A stretch of DNA of 64,000 bases. Origin: Chryseobacterium indologenes (GTDB lineage: Bacteria; Bacteroidota; Bacteroidia; Flavobacteriales; Weeksellaceae). Below, piece after piece: positions 28,686 to 37,852 of this stretch; the first letter of the stretch is position 1; every line of letters starts with the position of its first letter. The notes under the pieces were generated by a model. That model did not search any database. It worked only from the letters and a program-made list of their open reading frames with translations, and was not told the DNA's origin. The DNA lies in assembly GCF_001295265.1 (NCBI RefSeq), contig NZ_LJOD01000002.1:248001-312000 (forward strand). The letters run 5' to 3'. The position numbers and the translations under genes were made by a program.

Positions 28686-29627
28686 TCAGCAGGAGCCGGA
28701 GATTATTTCGGCTAATTCCAATGCACAGCCCCAAGCTACGGTGAACCCTGAACCACCATGTCCATAGTTATGAAAAATATTTGGATACTGATCATCAAAT
28801 GTAAAGCGTACCTCACTACGTTTGGGACGTAATCCAACCACTTCTTCAAAAATTACAGGAGGTTTTGGGAAAAGCCCGGCAGAGATAAAACGGGATATAA
28901 TCAGATCTGTATCGTTCTGGCTTGCGTTCATATTCCAGTCATTAAGATAATCAGTGCCTCCGATAATACAGTCGTTGTTTCTCCTGATAATATAGCTCAG
29001 AGCTCCATCCCGGATAGATTTTACACATGATTGTACATCAAGCACTTCTGTTCTAAGTATTTGTCCGCGCATTGGAATAAGTTCTTCATCCATACAGATA
29101 AACTTTGCGCCTAATCCTGTACAGTTGATAACAAGATTGTCTAGTTCACTGAGCTGTTTTAAGGTTTTAATTTCAATTTTTTCAAAAGACCCTCCATTAC
29201 TTATGAAACGTTGAAAAAGGTGCGGTAGATATAATGGCGGTTCAGCAAGGGGTACGATGGCAACATAGGCGGTTTCTGCTCCGGAGGGTAATTCTTTATT
29301 TTCTGCAGGCCTTATAGTTCCCGCTGGTAATCTTTGTGCCCATGAAATATCACTGGTCGTATCATAAACGATGGTAAAAGGAATAAATGAAACGCCATTG
29401 CCCGGGAATTGTTCCTTTGTATACTTGTGATAGGTCTTAATGCTCCATCTTGTTGATTTTTCTACGGGTTGTATAGCAAAGGGGAACCATATTGCACCTA
29501 CTTTATGTGATACCGTATTGTCAAATCGTTCTTTTGCTATCAGCCGGACTTTCCATCCTTTTTCCTGTAGGGCAACTGCACTTGTAAGGCCGATAATGCC
29601 ACAACCAGCAACTGTAATCTGTCTCAT
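28686..29627 (-). CDS. FAD-dependent D-amino acid oxidase family protein
   Basis: A 313-residue flavoprotein. It has the dinucleotide motif VAGCGIIGLTSAVALQEKG at the N-terminus, GAIWFPFAIQP, VINCTGLGA, the strand MRGQILRTEV and the C-terminal FAD motif NYGHGGSGFTVAWGCALELA. These match the D-amino acid / D-aspartate oxidase family, which deaminates D-amino acids to 2-oxo acids. It overlaps the upstream amidohydrolase gene by four bases, and context supports a D-amino-acid catabolic role. Confidence 0.88.
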   Translation of the reverse strand: MRQITVAGCGIIGLTSAVALQEKGWKVRLIAKERFDNTVSHKVGAIWFPFAIQPVEKSTRWSIKTYHKYTKEQFPGNGVSFIPFTIVYDTTSDISWAQRLPAGTIRPAENKELPSGAETAYVAIVPLAEPPLYLPHLFQRFISNGGSFEKIEIKTLKQLSELDNLVINCTGLGAKFICMDEELIPMRGQILRTEVLDVQSCVKSIRDGALSYIIRRNNDCIIGGTDYLNDWNMNASQNDTDLIISRFISAGLFPKPPVIFEEVVGLRPKRSEVRFTFDDQYPNIFHNYGHGGSGFTVAWGCALELAEIISGSC

Positions 29628-31081
29628 CTTGTATTTATTTTACTTCCTTTGATGGGTCTTCCCGGAAATATATTTTTAAGAATTTTTCCTTTTGAAATGA
29701 GGGTTTTTCCGTTTACCCATACATAGTCCATTCCTGAAGAATTGGAAAATCCGTTTTCATAAGTTGCATTATCTTTTACCTTATGGGGATCAAATAGTAT
29801 AAGATCCGCAAAGCATCCTTTTTGTACTCTTCCTCTCAGTTTCATTTCTGGTACTACCTTTTCCAGTACTTTTGCCGGCATTAGGGTCATTTTTTTTATA
29901 GCTTCAGGTAAACTAATCAGACGTTCTTCACGGACATATTTACGTAATATTTTACAGAAAGTTCCGGATGCTCGGGGATGGCCTTTGGTAGAGTAATTCC
30001 CGCCGTCACTGGCAATCATTGTAAAAGGAGATGAAATAGCTGTTCTGATCCAGTCTTCCTTGAGCATGTGGATGATTACCTGGCCATTTTTCTTACGGTA
30101 TTTTTCAAATGTTTCAGGGGTAAGTCTTTCACCGGTTTCTACCCATTGCAGGTCATGATATGAACATCCCAAACGCTCCTGCCATCCTTCATTAAATATG
30201 GAAGAACCTATTTCTGTATTGCCTGCTGTATACGGGTATAGTTCTGTAGTGATGGGAAAGCCTCTCGTCTGAGATTTACGGATCATATCAAGACAGGGGA
30301 GGATGTCTTTACGGGCCATACTGTTAATATGGCAAATATGTAGTTGTGTTCGGTTCAGTATTGCATCGGCAATAGCCTGTTGGAATGCTATGGCTCCTCC
30401 TTCACGGACATGGGTGAATACAGGTACATTCCATTTACCGGCCATGGTATATACAGCAGTGATTTCCTCTACGGATGCCGCAGGTAAGTATCCAACCGGA
30501 ATACCAATTCCGATAGCTCCTTCATTTATGGCTTTTCTGATCTGTTTTTCAAGAGCTGCAAAATCTTTTTCCGGTAGTGGTTGCTGGGAAATGCTGTCAG
30601 TTATTTCATCATAAACGGAAGGAAGTGCTTTTTGATTTTGTCTAATGATTTTGTTTCTGTAGGCTATTTGACAGGCAGATGCTCCATAGTTGAGCAGTGC
30701 TTTATCCTTACGAAACTTAAACCAGCTGCTAAGGGTATCAATACCTATTTCCAGTTCTAATGCTGTAGTTACGCCGTCAAAAGCCTGATAAGCATTTTCT
30801 ATATTGGTTTGTCCATGGGCATGAAGGTCTATAAAACCGGGAGCAAGTACTTTGCCTTTCCCGTTGATCATTACTTTTCCTTTAATGGGTTGACCGGTTA
30901 CGGCAGCAATTTTATCATCAATAATTCCGACCTGAAGTATACTGTCAGTTTCGGTCTCCGGATCGATGATGCGGGCATTTTGAATTACAATATCATAGAT
31001 CTGCTTGTGTTCGGAGCTGCTACAGGAAAGAATTAAAGGTATCAGAATCAGTAATATCCATTTTTTGAATTGTGTCCTCAT
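29624..31081 (-). CDS. N-acyl-D-amino-acid deacylase (amidohydrolase) lipoprotein
   Basis: A 485-residue protein with a lipoprotein signal ending in LILSC, so probably anchored in the cell envelope. It is an amidohydrolase fold: metal motif GFIDLHAHGQT, VTTALELEIG, FTHVREGG, HICHINSM and the late aspartate in MIASDGGNYSTKGHPRASG, as in D-aminoacylases. It would release D-amino acids from N-acyl or peptide-like precursors. It is middle gene of a three-gene unit with a serine hydrolase and a D-amino acid oxidase. Confidence 0.85.
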   Translation of the reverse strand: MRTQFKKWILLILIPLILSCSSSEHKQIYDIVIQNARIIDPETETDSILQVGIIDDKIAAVTGQPIKGKVMINGKGKVLAPGFIDLHAHGQTNIENAYQAFDGVTTALELEIGIDTLSSWFKFRKDKALLNYGASACQIAYRNKIIRQNQKALPSVYDEITDSISQQPLPEKDFAALEKQIRKAINEGAIGIGIPVGYLPAASVEEITAVYTMAGKWNVPVFTHVREGGAIAFQQAIADAILNRTQLHICHINSMARKDILPCLDMIRKSQTRGFPITTELYPYTAGNTEIGSSIFNEGWQERLGCSYHDLQWVETGERLTPETFEKYRKKNGQVIIHMLKEDWIRTAISSPFTMIASDGGNYSTKGHPRASGTFCKILRKYVREERLISLPEAIKKMTLMPAKVLEKVVPEMKLRGRVQKGCFADLILFDPHKVKDNATYENGFSNSSGMDYVWVNGKTLISKGKILKNIFPGRPIKGSKINTR

Positions 31082-31093
31082 AGATTGACGGCT

Positions 31094-32644
31094 TTATTTA
31101 GAACTATTTTTTTCTTTTGCAGCGTATATTCTTATGAATTGAATAGGGGGAAGCATGGGCTCCATTTGGGCAGTTAGAGAACTGATATTTCCTGATTCAT
31201 CTGTTTGAAAATTAAAGTTGAATCCAATATCTGAGTTATTTTCCACAGTGCCGTTTTTTACAATCATGGGTGTAAATGTATCGTAATGCCTGTGTGATAG
31301 GTAGAATTGTTTATTCAGGGTCTGAACAAAAAGAGAATCATTTTTAGCCGTGATATGAAAGGTTCCGTATCCGGAATGCTTATAGTGTCCTGTGAATGCC
31401 TGAAGTAGGTGTGAAGGCTTTGTATTCTTTATGGTGTTGTTTTCCTGCCGCTTTCTATTAATGGCAAGCTGATCTTTTGCGCTCTTCAGTTTTTCTTTTA
31501 AATACGCTATCCAGTTAGTAGGCTTACTGTGAAGTATCATATCAGAAGCTATATTACGGGCTAAAGCTGGAAACATGGATGAATTTTGGTTGCATAATAC
31601 GACAATTCCGAGATTGTCTGATGGAAAAAGACAGACATTGGCAGAAAAACCATCAATATTTCCACCATGTTCCAGGCGGTAATGTCCTTTATATGAAGAT
31701 ATACGCCATGCGTATCCATAGCTGTTTAGATGCTGATCCGGAAATTGAAGGTCACGGATTCCGTCTTCCAGTGAAAAGAGTGGATTGACTGCTTTTTTTA
31801 CATAACTTTCAGGAAGTATGGATTTTTCCTTATATCTTCCTTTATTCAGCCATATTTCAAGCCATCTGCTCATTTCGGCAGAGCTGCTGTTGATACTTCC
31901 TGCGGGGCTCATGGAGGCAATATTGTAGTATTCCATAGCTCTTGTAGTTTCCATGTTTTGCCATTCGTAGCCAGTAGCAATATTTTTTGCTTGTTTCATC
32001 TCTTCAATGCTTACACTGGAACGTTTCATTTCAAGTGGAATAAAGAAATGTTCACGGATATTATCTTCCCAGGATTTTCCTGTAATTTTTTCAGCAATCA
32101 TTCCTTGAATCAGATAACCAAAATTGTTATAATGCCATTGGGTACGAATAGGCCTGAAAGGTTCCTGATACCTTATCCTTGAAAGCAGAGTGTCTTTGTT
32201 TTCGGTTGGAAAAAGATACCATGACATATCATGCCTTGGTAATCCTGAACGATGGCATATTAAATCTTTTATAGTGAGTTCTGTATTAAGTGTATTATTG
32301 TAAAACTCCAGTTGAGGCAAATATTTACGTGGGTTATCATCAAAGCTTAGTTTACGTTCAGATTCCATAATGCCCAGTAAGGCAGTGGTAAATGCTTTTG
32401 ACGTAGAACCTATAGCGAATAATGTATTTTCGTCTGTTTTTTGCCGTTTTTCTATATTGCTGTATCCGAAGCCTTTGCAATAAATTAATTTGTTATCCTT
32501 TACAATAGCAATAGAAAAGCCAGGAACATGACTTTCATTTAACAGTTCAAGCAGTTTCCGGTCTAATTTTTTACCAGAAAAAGTGGTTTGAGAGAATAAT
32601 AAGACGAACTTAAACAAAAAAATGAAAAAGAAAGTAATCTTCAT
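31094..32644 (-). CDS. Serine hydrolase, class C beta-lactamase / D-aminopeptidase (S12) family
   Basis: A 516-residue exported protein with an N-terminal hydrophobic signal (KITFFFIFLFKFVLLFSQ). The serine motif is AIGSTSKAFTTA (SxxK), the tyrosine motif is HYNNFGYLIQG (YxN), and HGGNIDG takes the place of KTG. A C-terminal domain of about 120 residues follows. Members include D-aminopeptidases and DD-peptidases. The ATG at 32644 is chosen over an upstream GTG. It leads the cassette with the deacylase and oxidase, which suggests release of D-amino-acid peptides. Confidence 0.85.
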   Translation of the reverse strand: MKITFFFIFLFKFVLLFSQTTFSGKKLDRKLLELLNESHVPGFSIAIVKDNKLIYCKGFGYSNIEKRQKTDENTLFAIGSTSKAFTTALLGIMESERKLSFDDNPRKYLPQLEFYNNTLNTELTIKDLICHRSGLPRHDMSWYLFPTENKDTLLSRIRYQEPFRPIRTQWHYNNFGYLIQGMIAEKITGKSWEDNIREHFFIPLEMKRSSVSIEEMKQAKNIATGYEWQNMETTRAMEYYNIASMSPAGSINSSSAEMSRWLEIWLNKGRYKEKSILPESYVKKAVNPLFSLEDGIRDLQFPDQHLNSYGYAWRISSYKGHYRLEHGGNIDGFSANVCLFPSDNLGIVVLCNQNSSMFPALARNIASDMILHSKPTNWIAYLKEKLKSAKDQLAINRKRQENNTIKNTKPSHLLQAFTGHYKHSGYGTFHITAKNDSLFVQTLNKQFYLSHRHYDTFTPMIVKNGTVENNSDIGFNFNFQTDESGNISSLTAQMEPMLPPIQFIRIYAAKEKNSSK

Positions 32645-32661
32645 AATAAATGTGTTTTTCA

Positions 32662-32669
32662 CAAATATA
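32662..32669 (-). promoter_or_regulatory. Promoter -7 element TATATTTG for the D-amino-acid cassette
   Basis: Consensus TAnnTTTG on the minus strand, 17 bases before the ATG at 32644; no clear -33 TTG. Confidence 0.6.
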
Positions 32670-32879
32670 ATGAATTATTATACTGTTTTTTTTGCTGTAA
32701 GCTTAAGGGAAATAATGTTTTACGCGGGTGTTTGTTATTGATTGTATTTTGATGTAAAAAATTAAAAATATAAAGTATCTGAAAGAATTTTGTTTATCGT
32801 ATATTGACTTTTGATTGATATTGGCTTTTAAAGATCAGGAGAACTATAATTGAGTTTGGCATTTTTTATATTGGTTTTG

Positions 32880-34082
32880 TTAGCTCAATTCAAAAAGCGT
32901 AATTTCCGGCAGTACACCCACTCTTCCCGGATAACCAAGCACTCCGAATCCTCTGTTCACGTAAAGCATTTTTCCTTCACTTTCATATAAATCGGCCCAT
33001 TTTGGATAACGGTACTGTACCGGAGACCATTTTACATTTTTAAGATCAAGGCCGAACTGCATCCCGTGAGTGTGTCCTGACAGCGTTAAATAAATGTTTC
33101 CGGGGTGTTTTTTTACAACGTAATCAAAATGGGTAGGGTCATGGCTCATCAGGATTTTAGGAGCAGATTCCGGAATCCCTTTTAAAGCATCATCAATTTT
33201 TCCGAATTGAGGAAAAGGTTTCAATCCCCAGTTTTCGACCCCGAGGATGTATAGTTTTTCGCCGTTTCTTTCGATAATTCTGTTCTCATTTCTCAGCATA
33301 TCAAATCCTGCCTGTCTTTCATAATCGATAAGGGTATCAAGGTTTTTCTTTTTGGCATCCATGGAAGTCCATGTCACATAATCCCCGTAGTCATGATTTC
33401 CAAGTACAGCCAGCTTGCCGTCTTTAGCTTTTATTTTTGAAAACAAAGGGATGAAAGGTTTAAACTCATCTGCGACATTGTTTACCATATCCCCGGTAAA
33501 AAGAACAAGATCAGGTTTCTGCTCATTGATCAGGTCAACCGCATGCTGAAGTTTGCCGGGATCTGGAAAGCTTCCGCTGTGGACGTCCGAGATCTGAATA
33601 ATTTTGTATCCTTTAAAATTTTTACCCAGACCCGGGATTTTTACTTTGATCTTTCTTACTTTATGCCTGTATTTTCCGAAAGTAATTCCATCAATGAAAA
33701 GAGTGGAAAGTACCCCGCCAAGCCCCAGTCCAACCAGGCTCAGAAACTTTCTTCTTTCCGGGAAAAAGTTTTCTTTCGGCTGTGTTAAGCCTACTAAATA
33801 GCTTCCCGTTCTGAAAATGTCATCAATCAGCAAAAACAGGACGATGAAAATTTTCGGAAGGATAAAGATCAGGAATAGGGAAATAGCGATCTGGGCCCTC
33901 AGGGAAGTTCTGTCTGCCTTTTGGAAATGGGAGATTTCATAGGCGAAAAAGCCGTAAACAGCTAAAGATACCACCCAATATCCGATTCGTACCCAAAAAT
34001 TATCGCTTAAAGTTCTTATTGCCTGGTAAATATAAACCTCCAAAATAAAGAAGATACCGGCAATGATTAAAAAGTTCTTCAT
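32880..34082 (-). CDS. Membrane-anchored calcineurin-like metallophosphoesterase
   Basis: About 400 residues with three or four N-terminal hydrophobic segments (to about residue 100), then, near residue 120, a basic RRKFLSLVGLGLGG segment reminiscent of a signal anchor, and then a phosphoesterase domain. Metal motifs are ISDVHSGSF (D-x-H), LFTGDMVNN (GD), VLGNHDYG (GNHD), MSHDPTHFD and SGHTHGMQFG. It resembles YkuE/YaeI-type phosphodiesterases. The start is the ATG at 34082. Confidence 0.9.
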   Translation of the reverse strand: MKNFLIIAGIFFILEVYIYQAIRTLSDNFWVRIGYWVVSLAVYGFFAYEISHFQKADRTSLRAQIAISLFLIFILPKIFIVLFLLIDDIFRTGSYLVGLTQPKENFFPERRKFLSLVGLGLGGVLSTLFIDGITFGKYRHKVRKIKVKIPGLGKNFKGYKIIQISDVHSGSFPDPGKLQHAVDLINEQKPDLVLFTGDMVNNVADEFKPFIPLFSKIKAKDGKLAVLGNHDYGDYVTWTSMDAKKKNLDTLIDYERQAGFDMLRNENRIIERNGEKLYILGVENWGLKPFPQFGKIDDALKGIPESAPKILMSHDPTHFDYVVKKHPGNIYLTLSGHTHGMQFGLDLKNVKWSPVQYRYPKWADLYESEGKMLYVNRGFGVLGYPGRVGVLPEITLFELS

Positions 34083-34095
34083 GATCAGATCTAAA

Positions 34096-34129
34096 AAAAG
34101 CACAAAAGAAGACTTCCTTTTGTGCTTTT
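34096..34129. terminator. Hairpin AAAAGCACAAAAG / CTTTTGTGCTTTT
   Basis: A 13-base-pair stem between the FabH-like gene and the phosphoesterase gene. Read on the minus strand it follows the FabH-like gene and fits an intrinsic terminator; it sits just ahead of the phosphoesterase start. Confidence 0.75.
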
Positions 34130-34149
34130 ATATTTTTAATTAAAATTAT

Positions 34150-35217
34150 TTAAGGAAATCTGTAAACGATAGCATTGATGTTCATTCCGGCACCTACCGA
34201 AGTCATCACAATGTTACCATTATCTTTAAACGATTGACCCTCCATTTTTCCTTTAATTATTAAATCATACATGGTAGGAATTGTTGCTACAGACGTATTT
34301 CCAAGGTCCTGGATCGTCATAGGGGAGATTGAGTGGTCGTAATCTTTTATGTCGTAAAGCTTGTGAAGTCTTTCAATCATGGCATAATCCATTTTGGCGT
34401 TGGCCTGGTGGATCAGGATTTTATCGATGTCTTCAATAGAAAGCCCGGCTTCATCAATGGTTTCCTTGATGGCTACAGGAACGTTTTTAAGAGCGTATTC
34501 ATAGATTTTTCTTCCCTGCATTCTTACGAAAATGCGGTTCTGATCAGAATCTTTATTGATAGAAGGGCCGTTGGCCAGATAGTTCAGTTCAATACCGTTG
34601 TCACAGATCGTATTATGGGCAATGATTCCTACATTTTCGTCATCAGTAGCTTTTACGACTACAGCACCGGCGCCATCTGCGAAGATCATTCGGTTTCTGT
34701 CGTGCGGGTCAGTTACCCTGCTTAACGTTTCACCTCCTACAACAAGAATTGTCTTCGCTGTTTTAGCTTTAATTAAGTTGTCGGCCAAAATCATCGCTTC
34801 TACCCATCCCGGACAACCGAAAAGCATATCATAGGTAACGCATTTTCTGTTTGTGATGCCTAATTTATTCTTCACTCTTGCTGCCATTGTCGGCATAAAA
34901 TCAGCATATCCGTTTTGTGTTACTTCTCCAAAGTTGCTTGCGTAAATAATATAATCCAGTTCCTCGCCATCTATTTTTGCGTCTTGAATAGCGAGTTTAG
35001 CAGCTTCATAACCGATTTGTGAGTTGGAAAGATCGTCCTCAATAAATCTTCTGTTTTCTATTTCTGTGATTTCTACAAACTTGGCAATAGTTTCTTCCGC
35101 AGGTTTTTCAATCTTCACCCCGTCTTCCGTATAGAACTCAGAATCCATGAAATAGTCTCTACCAATAACTCTGTTAGGAATATAGGATCCGGAACCAATA
35201 ATGATCGTATTCGGCAT
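34150..35217 (-). CDS. 3-oxoacyl-ACP synthase III (FabH) family protein
   Basis: A 355-residue thiolase-fold condensing enzyme. The catalytic cysteine is in DMLFGCPGW, the histidine in ILIHQANAKM and the asparagine in LGNTSVATIP, so the Cys-His-Asn triad of KAS III is complete. It is longer than typical FabH (about 320) because of an N-terminal insertion around DSEFYTEDGVKIEKPAEET. It could start fatty acid synthesis or make a specialised acyl product; no other fatty acid genes are adjacent. Confidence 0.9.
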   Translation of the reverse strand: MPNTIIIGSGSYIPNRVIGRDYFMDSEFYTEDGVKIEKPAEETIAKFVEITEIENRRFIEDDLSNSQIGYEAAKLAIQDAKIDGEELDYIIYASNFGEVTQNGYADFMPTMAARVKNKLGITNRKCVTYDMLFGCPGWVEAMILADNLIKAKTAKTILVVGGETLSRVTDPHDRNRMIFADGAGAVVVKATDDENVGIIAHNTICDNGIELNYLANGPSINKDSDQNRIFVRMQGRKIYEYALKNVPVAIKETIDEAGLSIEDIDKILIHQANAKMDYAMIERLHKLYDIKDYDHSISPMTIQDLGNTSVATIPTMYDLIIKGKMEGQSFKDNGNIVMTSVGAGMNINAIVYRFP

Positions 35218-35243
35218 TCGTTTATATGATTTTTTTAAAGATG

Positions 35244-35251
35244 CAAAGTTA
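35244..35251 (-). promoter_or_regulatory. Promoter -7 element TAACTTTG for the FabH-like gene
   Basis: Consensus TAnnTTTG on the minus strand, 26 bases before the ATG at 35217. Confidence 0.6.
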
Positions 35252-35288
35252 ATAATTAATATTAATAACGGAGAATTAAAAATATTAT

Positions 35289-35296
35289 TAAATTTG
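35289..35296 (+). promoter_or_regulatory. Promoter -7 element TAAATTTG for the 35319 operon
   Basis: Consensus TAnnTTTG, 22 bases before the ATG; it diverges from the element at 35244. Confidence 0.6.
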
Positions 35297-35318
35297 CAAA
35301 AATTGTACTTTACAATCT

Positions 35319-35888
35319 ATGAAAAACAATCCGTCCTTAAAAGGCTTACTTATTGCAGCTGTGGCGTTTATCGTTGCCTTTGGGATCTACTTCCTTTTTT
35401 TAGCCAAGAAGAATTATTATGTCGTAGATAATCCTACCCCCAATACGTATTATTTTAAAATCAATAATGGTTCCGAAGGTATTATTTCTGCAGGACAGTC
35501 TGTGCATGTTGATCTGAATAAAGGAAAAAACTCTATTAAAGTTTTTGACCAGAATAAGAAAATGCTTTACGATTCAGCATTTGAAGTGAATAAAATTCGC
35601 GGTCTTCTGAATATTGCACATCAGGATTATTACATCAATGATCAGTATTACGGATACAATCTTAAAAAAGATTCACTACTTATGCAGCTGGGGAAGACAA
35701 CTATTGACGGTAAAGAGTATTTCGGAGGCGCTAAGCACTTTAATAAGCTGTTTACGGATGATTTTTATTACAATGTAGATGAAGATTATGACAAACTGAT
35801 TAAAAATATCCAGAAAGTGGAATCCAGATCAAAAATCTTCAGAAAGCAGGATTACCTTAATTATTATAAAGAATATTACAAGTTTTAA
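35319..35888 (+). CDS. Hypothetical single-pass membrane protein upstream of menG
   Basis: A 189-residue protein with one N-terminal membrane anchor (GLLIAAVAFIVAFGIYFLFLA) and a soluble, tyrosine-rich domain facing outside (YYINDQYYGYNLKKD, QDYLNYYKEYYKF). No family is recognised. It is three bases upstream of menG and so probably heads an operon with menG and sprT/porT. Confidence 0.7.
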   Translation: MKNNPSLKGLLIAAVAFIVAFGIYFLFLAKKNYYVVDNPTPNTYYFKINNGSEGIISAGQSVHVDLNKGKNSIKVFDQNKKMLYDSAFEVNKIRGLLNIAHQDYYINDQYYGYNLKKDSLLMQLGKTTIDGKEYFGGAKHFNKLFTDDFYYNVDEDYDKLIKNIQKVESRSKIFRKQDYLNYYKEYYKF

Positions 35889-35891
35889 GTT

Positions 35892-36623
35892 TTGACAAAA
35901 GATATTACCAAAGTTACTCCCTATAATTCCGAGGCTACAAAGAAGAGCCAGGTAGAGGATATGTTCGACAATATTGCACCGAAGTATGACCTTCTGAATC
36001 ATGTTTTATCTATGAAAATTGATGTTTTGTGGAGAAATACATTGGTGAAAATGATGAAAAATGACAGTCCGCAGGAAGTGCTGGATGTGGCTACAGGAAC
36101 GGGAGATCTCGCGATCACCATCGAAAAAGGAACCGGTGCAAAAGTAATTGGTTTAGATTTATCACAACAAATGCTAAATGTTGGCGTTATTAAAATAAAA
36201 AAACTTAAATTAGACGGCAAAATTTCCATGCAAAAAGGAGATGCAGAAAACTTACCTTTCGAGGACAATAGATTTGATGCTGTTTCCGTTGCATTTGGAG
36301 TGAGGAATTTTGAAAACCTTACCAAAGGTTTGGCAGAATTAAGAAGAGTAGTTAAAGATAACAAGAGTGTTTATATACTGGAGTTTTCAAAGGTTGAGGG
36401 GTTCTTAGGACCATTTTATATGTTTTATTTCAAAAATATATTACCTGCCATCGGCAGACTGGTTTCCAAAGATAATAGGGCATACACGTACCTTCCGGAT
36501 TCTGTAAATGCTTTTCCTTTCGGGGAAAAGATGAAACAAATTCTTTTAGATACAGGATTTAAGAAAGTAGAATATAAAAAACTAAGTTTAGGTATAGCCA
36601 CAATTTATAAAGCAACAAAGTAA
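35892..36623 (+). CDS. menG: Demethylmenaquinone methyltransferase
   Basis: Final step of menaquinone synthesis (UbiE/MenG family), 243 residues. SAM motif DVATGTGDLAI, an acidic strand end GLDLSQQML, and GDAENLPFEDNRFDAVSVAFG are characteristic, with the family N-terminus MFDNIAPKYDLLNHVLSM. The start is a TTG at 35892: the conserved N-terminal residues (TKDITKVTPYNSEATKKSQVEDMFDN region) begin there and no ATG is in frame until 35960. It sits directly upstream of the PorT gene, an order also known from Flavobacterium. Confidence 0.94.
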   Translation: MTKDITKVTPYNSEATKKSQVEDMFDNIAPKYDLLNHVLSMKIDVLWRNTLVKMMKNDSPQEVLDVATGTGDLAITIEKGTGAKVIGLDLSQQMLNVGVIKIKKLKLDGKISMQKGDAENLPFEDNRFDAVSVAFGVRNFENLTKGLAELRRVVKDNKSVYILEFSKVEGFLGPFYMFYFKNILPAIGRLVSKDNRAYTYLPDSVNAFPFGEKMKQILLDTGFKKVEYKKLSLGIATIYKATK

Positions 36624-36626
36624 CCT

Positions 36627-37409
36627 ATGAATAAATTTTTATTAAGAGCACTGGTTTTAGCCTCAGTAAATATCGCTGTTTTTGCAGATGCACAATTCAG
36701 AACCCGAAACAGAATGGATAAGTTGGAAGACTTTGACGAACAGAAATTCAGCTGGGGTTTTTACTTGAATGGCAACAGACTGGACTACCGTATCGTTCTT
36801 CACCCAAGATATGGTATGAATGGGAATCAGAATCTTGTTAAATCTAAAGAAAGTTACAGTTTCGGAGCGGGTCTTATCGCCAAATGGAGACTGAACGATT
36901 ATCTGGATTTAAGATTAGAACCAGGCTTACAATTTGCTCAGAGGCAGTTGATCTTTGAAACGCAGTCTAATGACCAGTATGCAGCCGGAACATTAACGAA
37001 CCCTGCGTTTATGCCTTTTCCTTTAACGGATAAAGACAAAACAAGAGAGATCAAATCTACTTTGGTAGACGTTCCTGTACTATTGGAACTTCATGGTCAG
37101 AGATGGTATAATTCTAGACCTTATATTGCTGCAGGGGTTAATTACATCGTAAACCTTCAGTCTAATGCTTCTTCAGAAGATGATAATATGCAGCAGGTAT
37201 TCAGATCAACAACGCATAACTTTGCATGGTCTGCTGAAATGGGAATTCAGTTTTATTTCAATAAATTTAAGCTGACGCCGGCAGTAAGAGGAACATTCTT
37301 TATGAATAACGAGAAAGTGGCTGATAATGCCAATACACCTCCATACTGGGCCACTGCAATGTCTACCCTTCAGACAAGAGCGGTAATGTTCGTATTGAAA
37401 TTTGAATAA
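36627..37409 (+). CDS. porT: PorT/SprT-like outer-membrane beta-barrel protein (type IX secretion)
   Basis: A 260-residue protein with signal peptide (cleavage near FADAQ) and alternating amphipathic strands typical of a small outer-membrane barrel (for example FYLNGNRLDYRIVLHP, LRLEPGLQFAQRQLIFET, RPYIAAGVNYIVNL), ending in aromatic FVLKFE. It matches PorT/SprT, required for type IX secretion and gliding in this phylum. Position three bases after menG supports the call. Confidence 0.88.
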   Translation: MNKFLLRALVLASVNIAVFADAQFRTRNRMDKLEDFDEQKFSWGFYLNGNRLDYRIVLHPRYGMNGNQNLVKSKESYSFGAGLIAKWRLNDYLDLRLEPGLQFAQRQLIFETQSNDQYAAGTLTNPAFMPFPLTDKDKTREIKSTLVDVPVLLELHGQRWYNSRPYIAAGVNYIVNLQSNASSEDDNMQQVFRSTTHNFAWSAEMGIQFYFNKFKLTPAVRGTFFMNNEKVADNANTPPYWATAMSTLQTRAVMFVLKFE

Positions 37410-37434
37410 AAAATATTTTATAAAAAATACACAG

Positions 37435-37460
37435 GGAGATGCTTCTGCATCTCCTTTTTT
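37435..37460 (+). terminator. Terminator after porT
   Basis: GGAGATGC pairs with GCATCTCC around TTCT, followed by six T. Confidence 0.9.
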
Positions 37461-37492
37461 GTGAACAGATCAAAATATAGGGACATTTATTT

Positions 37493-37521
37493 TTGTTACT
37501 GTTAATATTTTGTTATTTTTG
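37493..37521 (+). promoter_or_regulatory. Promoter of the coiled-coil/zapA operon (TTG-N18-TATTTTTG)
   Basis: TTG at 37493-37495 and TATTTTTG at 37514-37521, a full Bacteroidota promoter, 28 bases ahead of the ATG at 37550. Confidence 0.8.
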
Positions 37522-37549
37522 CTATTAGTTAGAATATACAAAACCTGAA

Positions 37550-37852
37550 ATGCTTCAAGATTTAGAAAACAATTTTTCAGAATTAGAGAAAAAGATTTTG
37601 AATTTACAAAAGAATTATAAGAATCTTGCTGAAAAATTATCAGAATTAAATACTGAGCATGAAGAACTGAAAAAGAGATACGACGAAGAGAGGAGGAAAA
37701 ATCAGGTATTAGCAGAAGAACAAAAAAATATAAAACTTTATTCAGCAATATCAGGAAATCCGGAACATAACAGACTGATGAAAAATCATATTAACAGGCT
37801 GGTGAAGGAAATTGATTTCTGTATTGCACAGCTTCAAAACAGTGGATTATAA
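37550..37852 (+). CDS. Coiled-coil protein upstream of zapA
   Basis: A 100-residue, highly charged protein that is almost entirely heptad-like coiled coil (about residues 1-65: LENNFSELEKKILNLQKNY onward) with a short C-terminal segment. It overlaps the zapA start by one base (TAATG), so the two are translationally coupled. The position and character suggest a ZapB-like cell-division partner, but homology to ZapB is not proven by what can be seen. Confidence 0.75.
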   Translation: MLQDLENNFSELEKKILNLQKNYKNLAEKLSELNTEHEELKKRYDEERRKNQVLAEEQKNIKLYSAISGNPEHNRLMKNHINRLVKEIDFCIAQLQNSGL

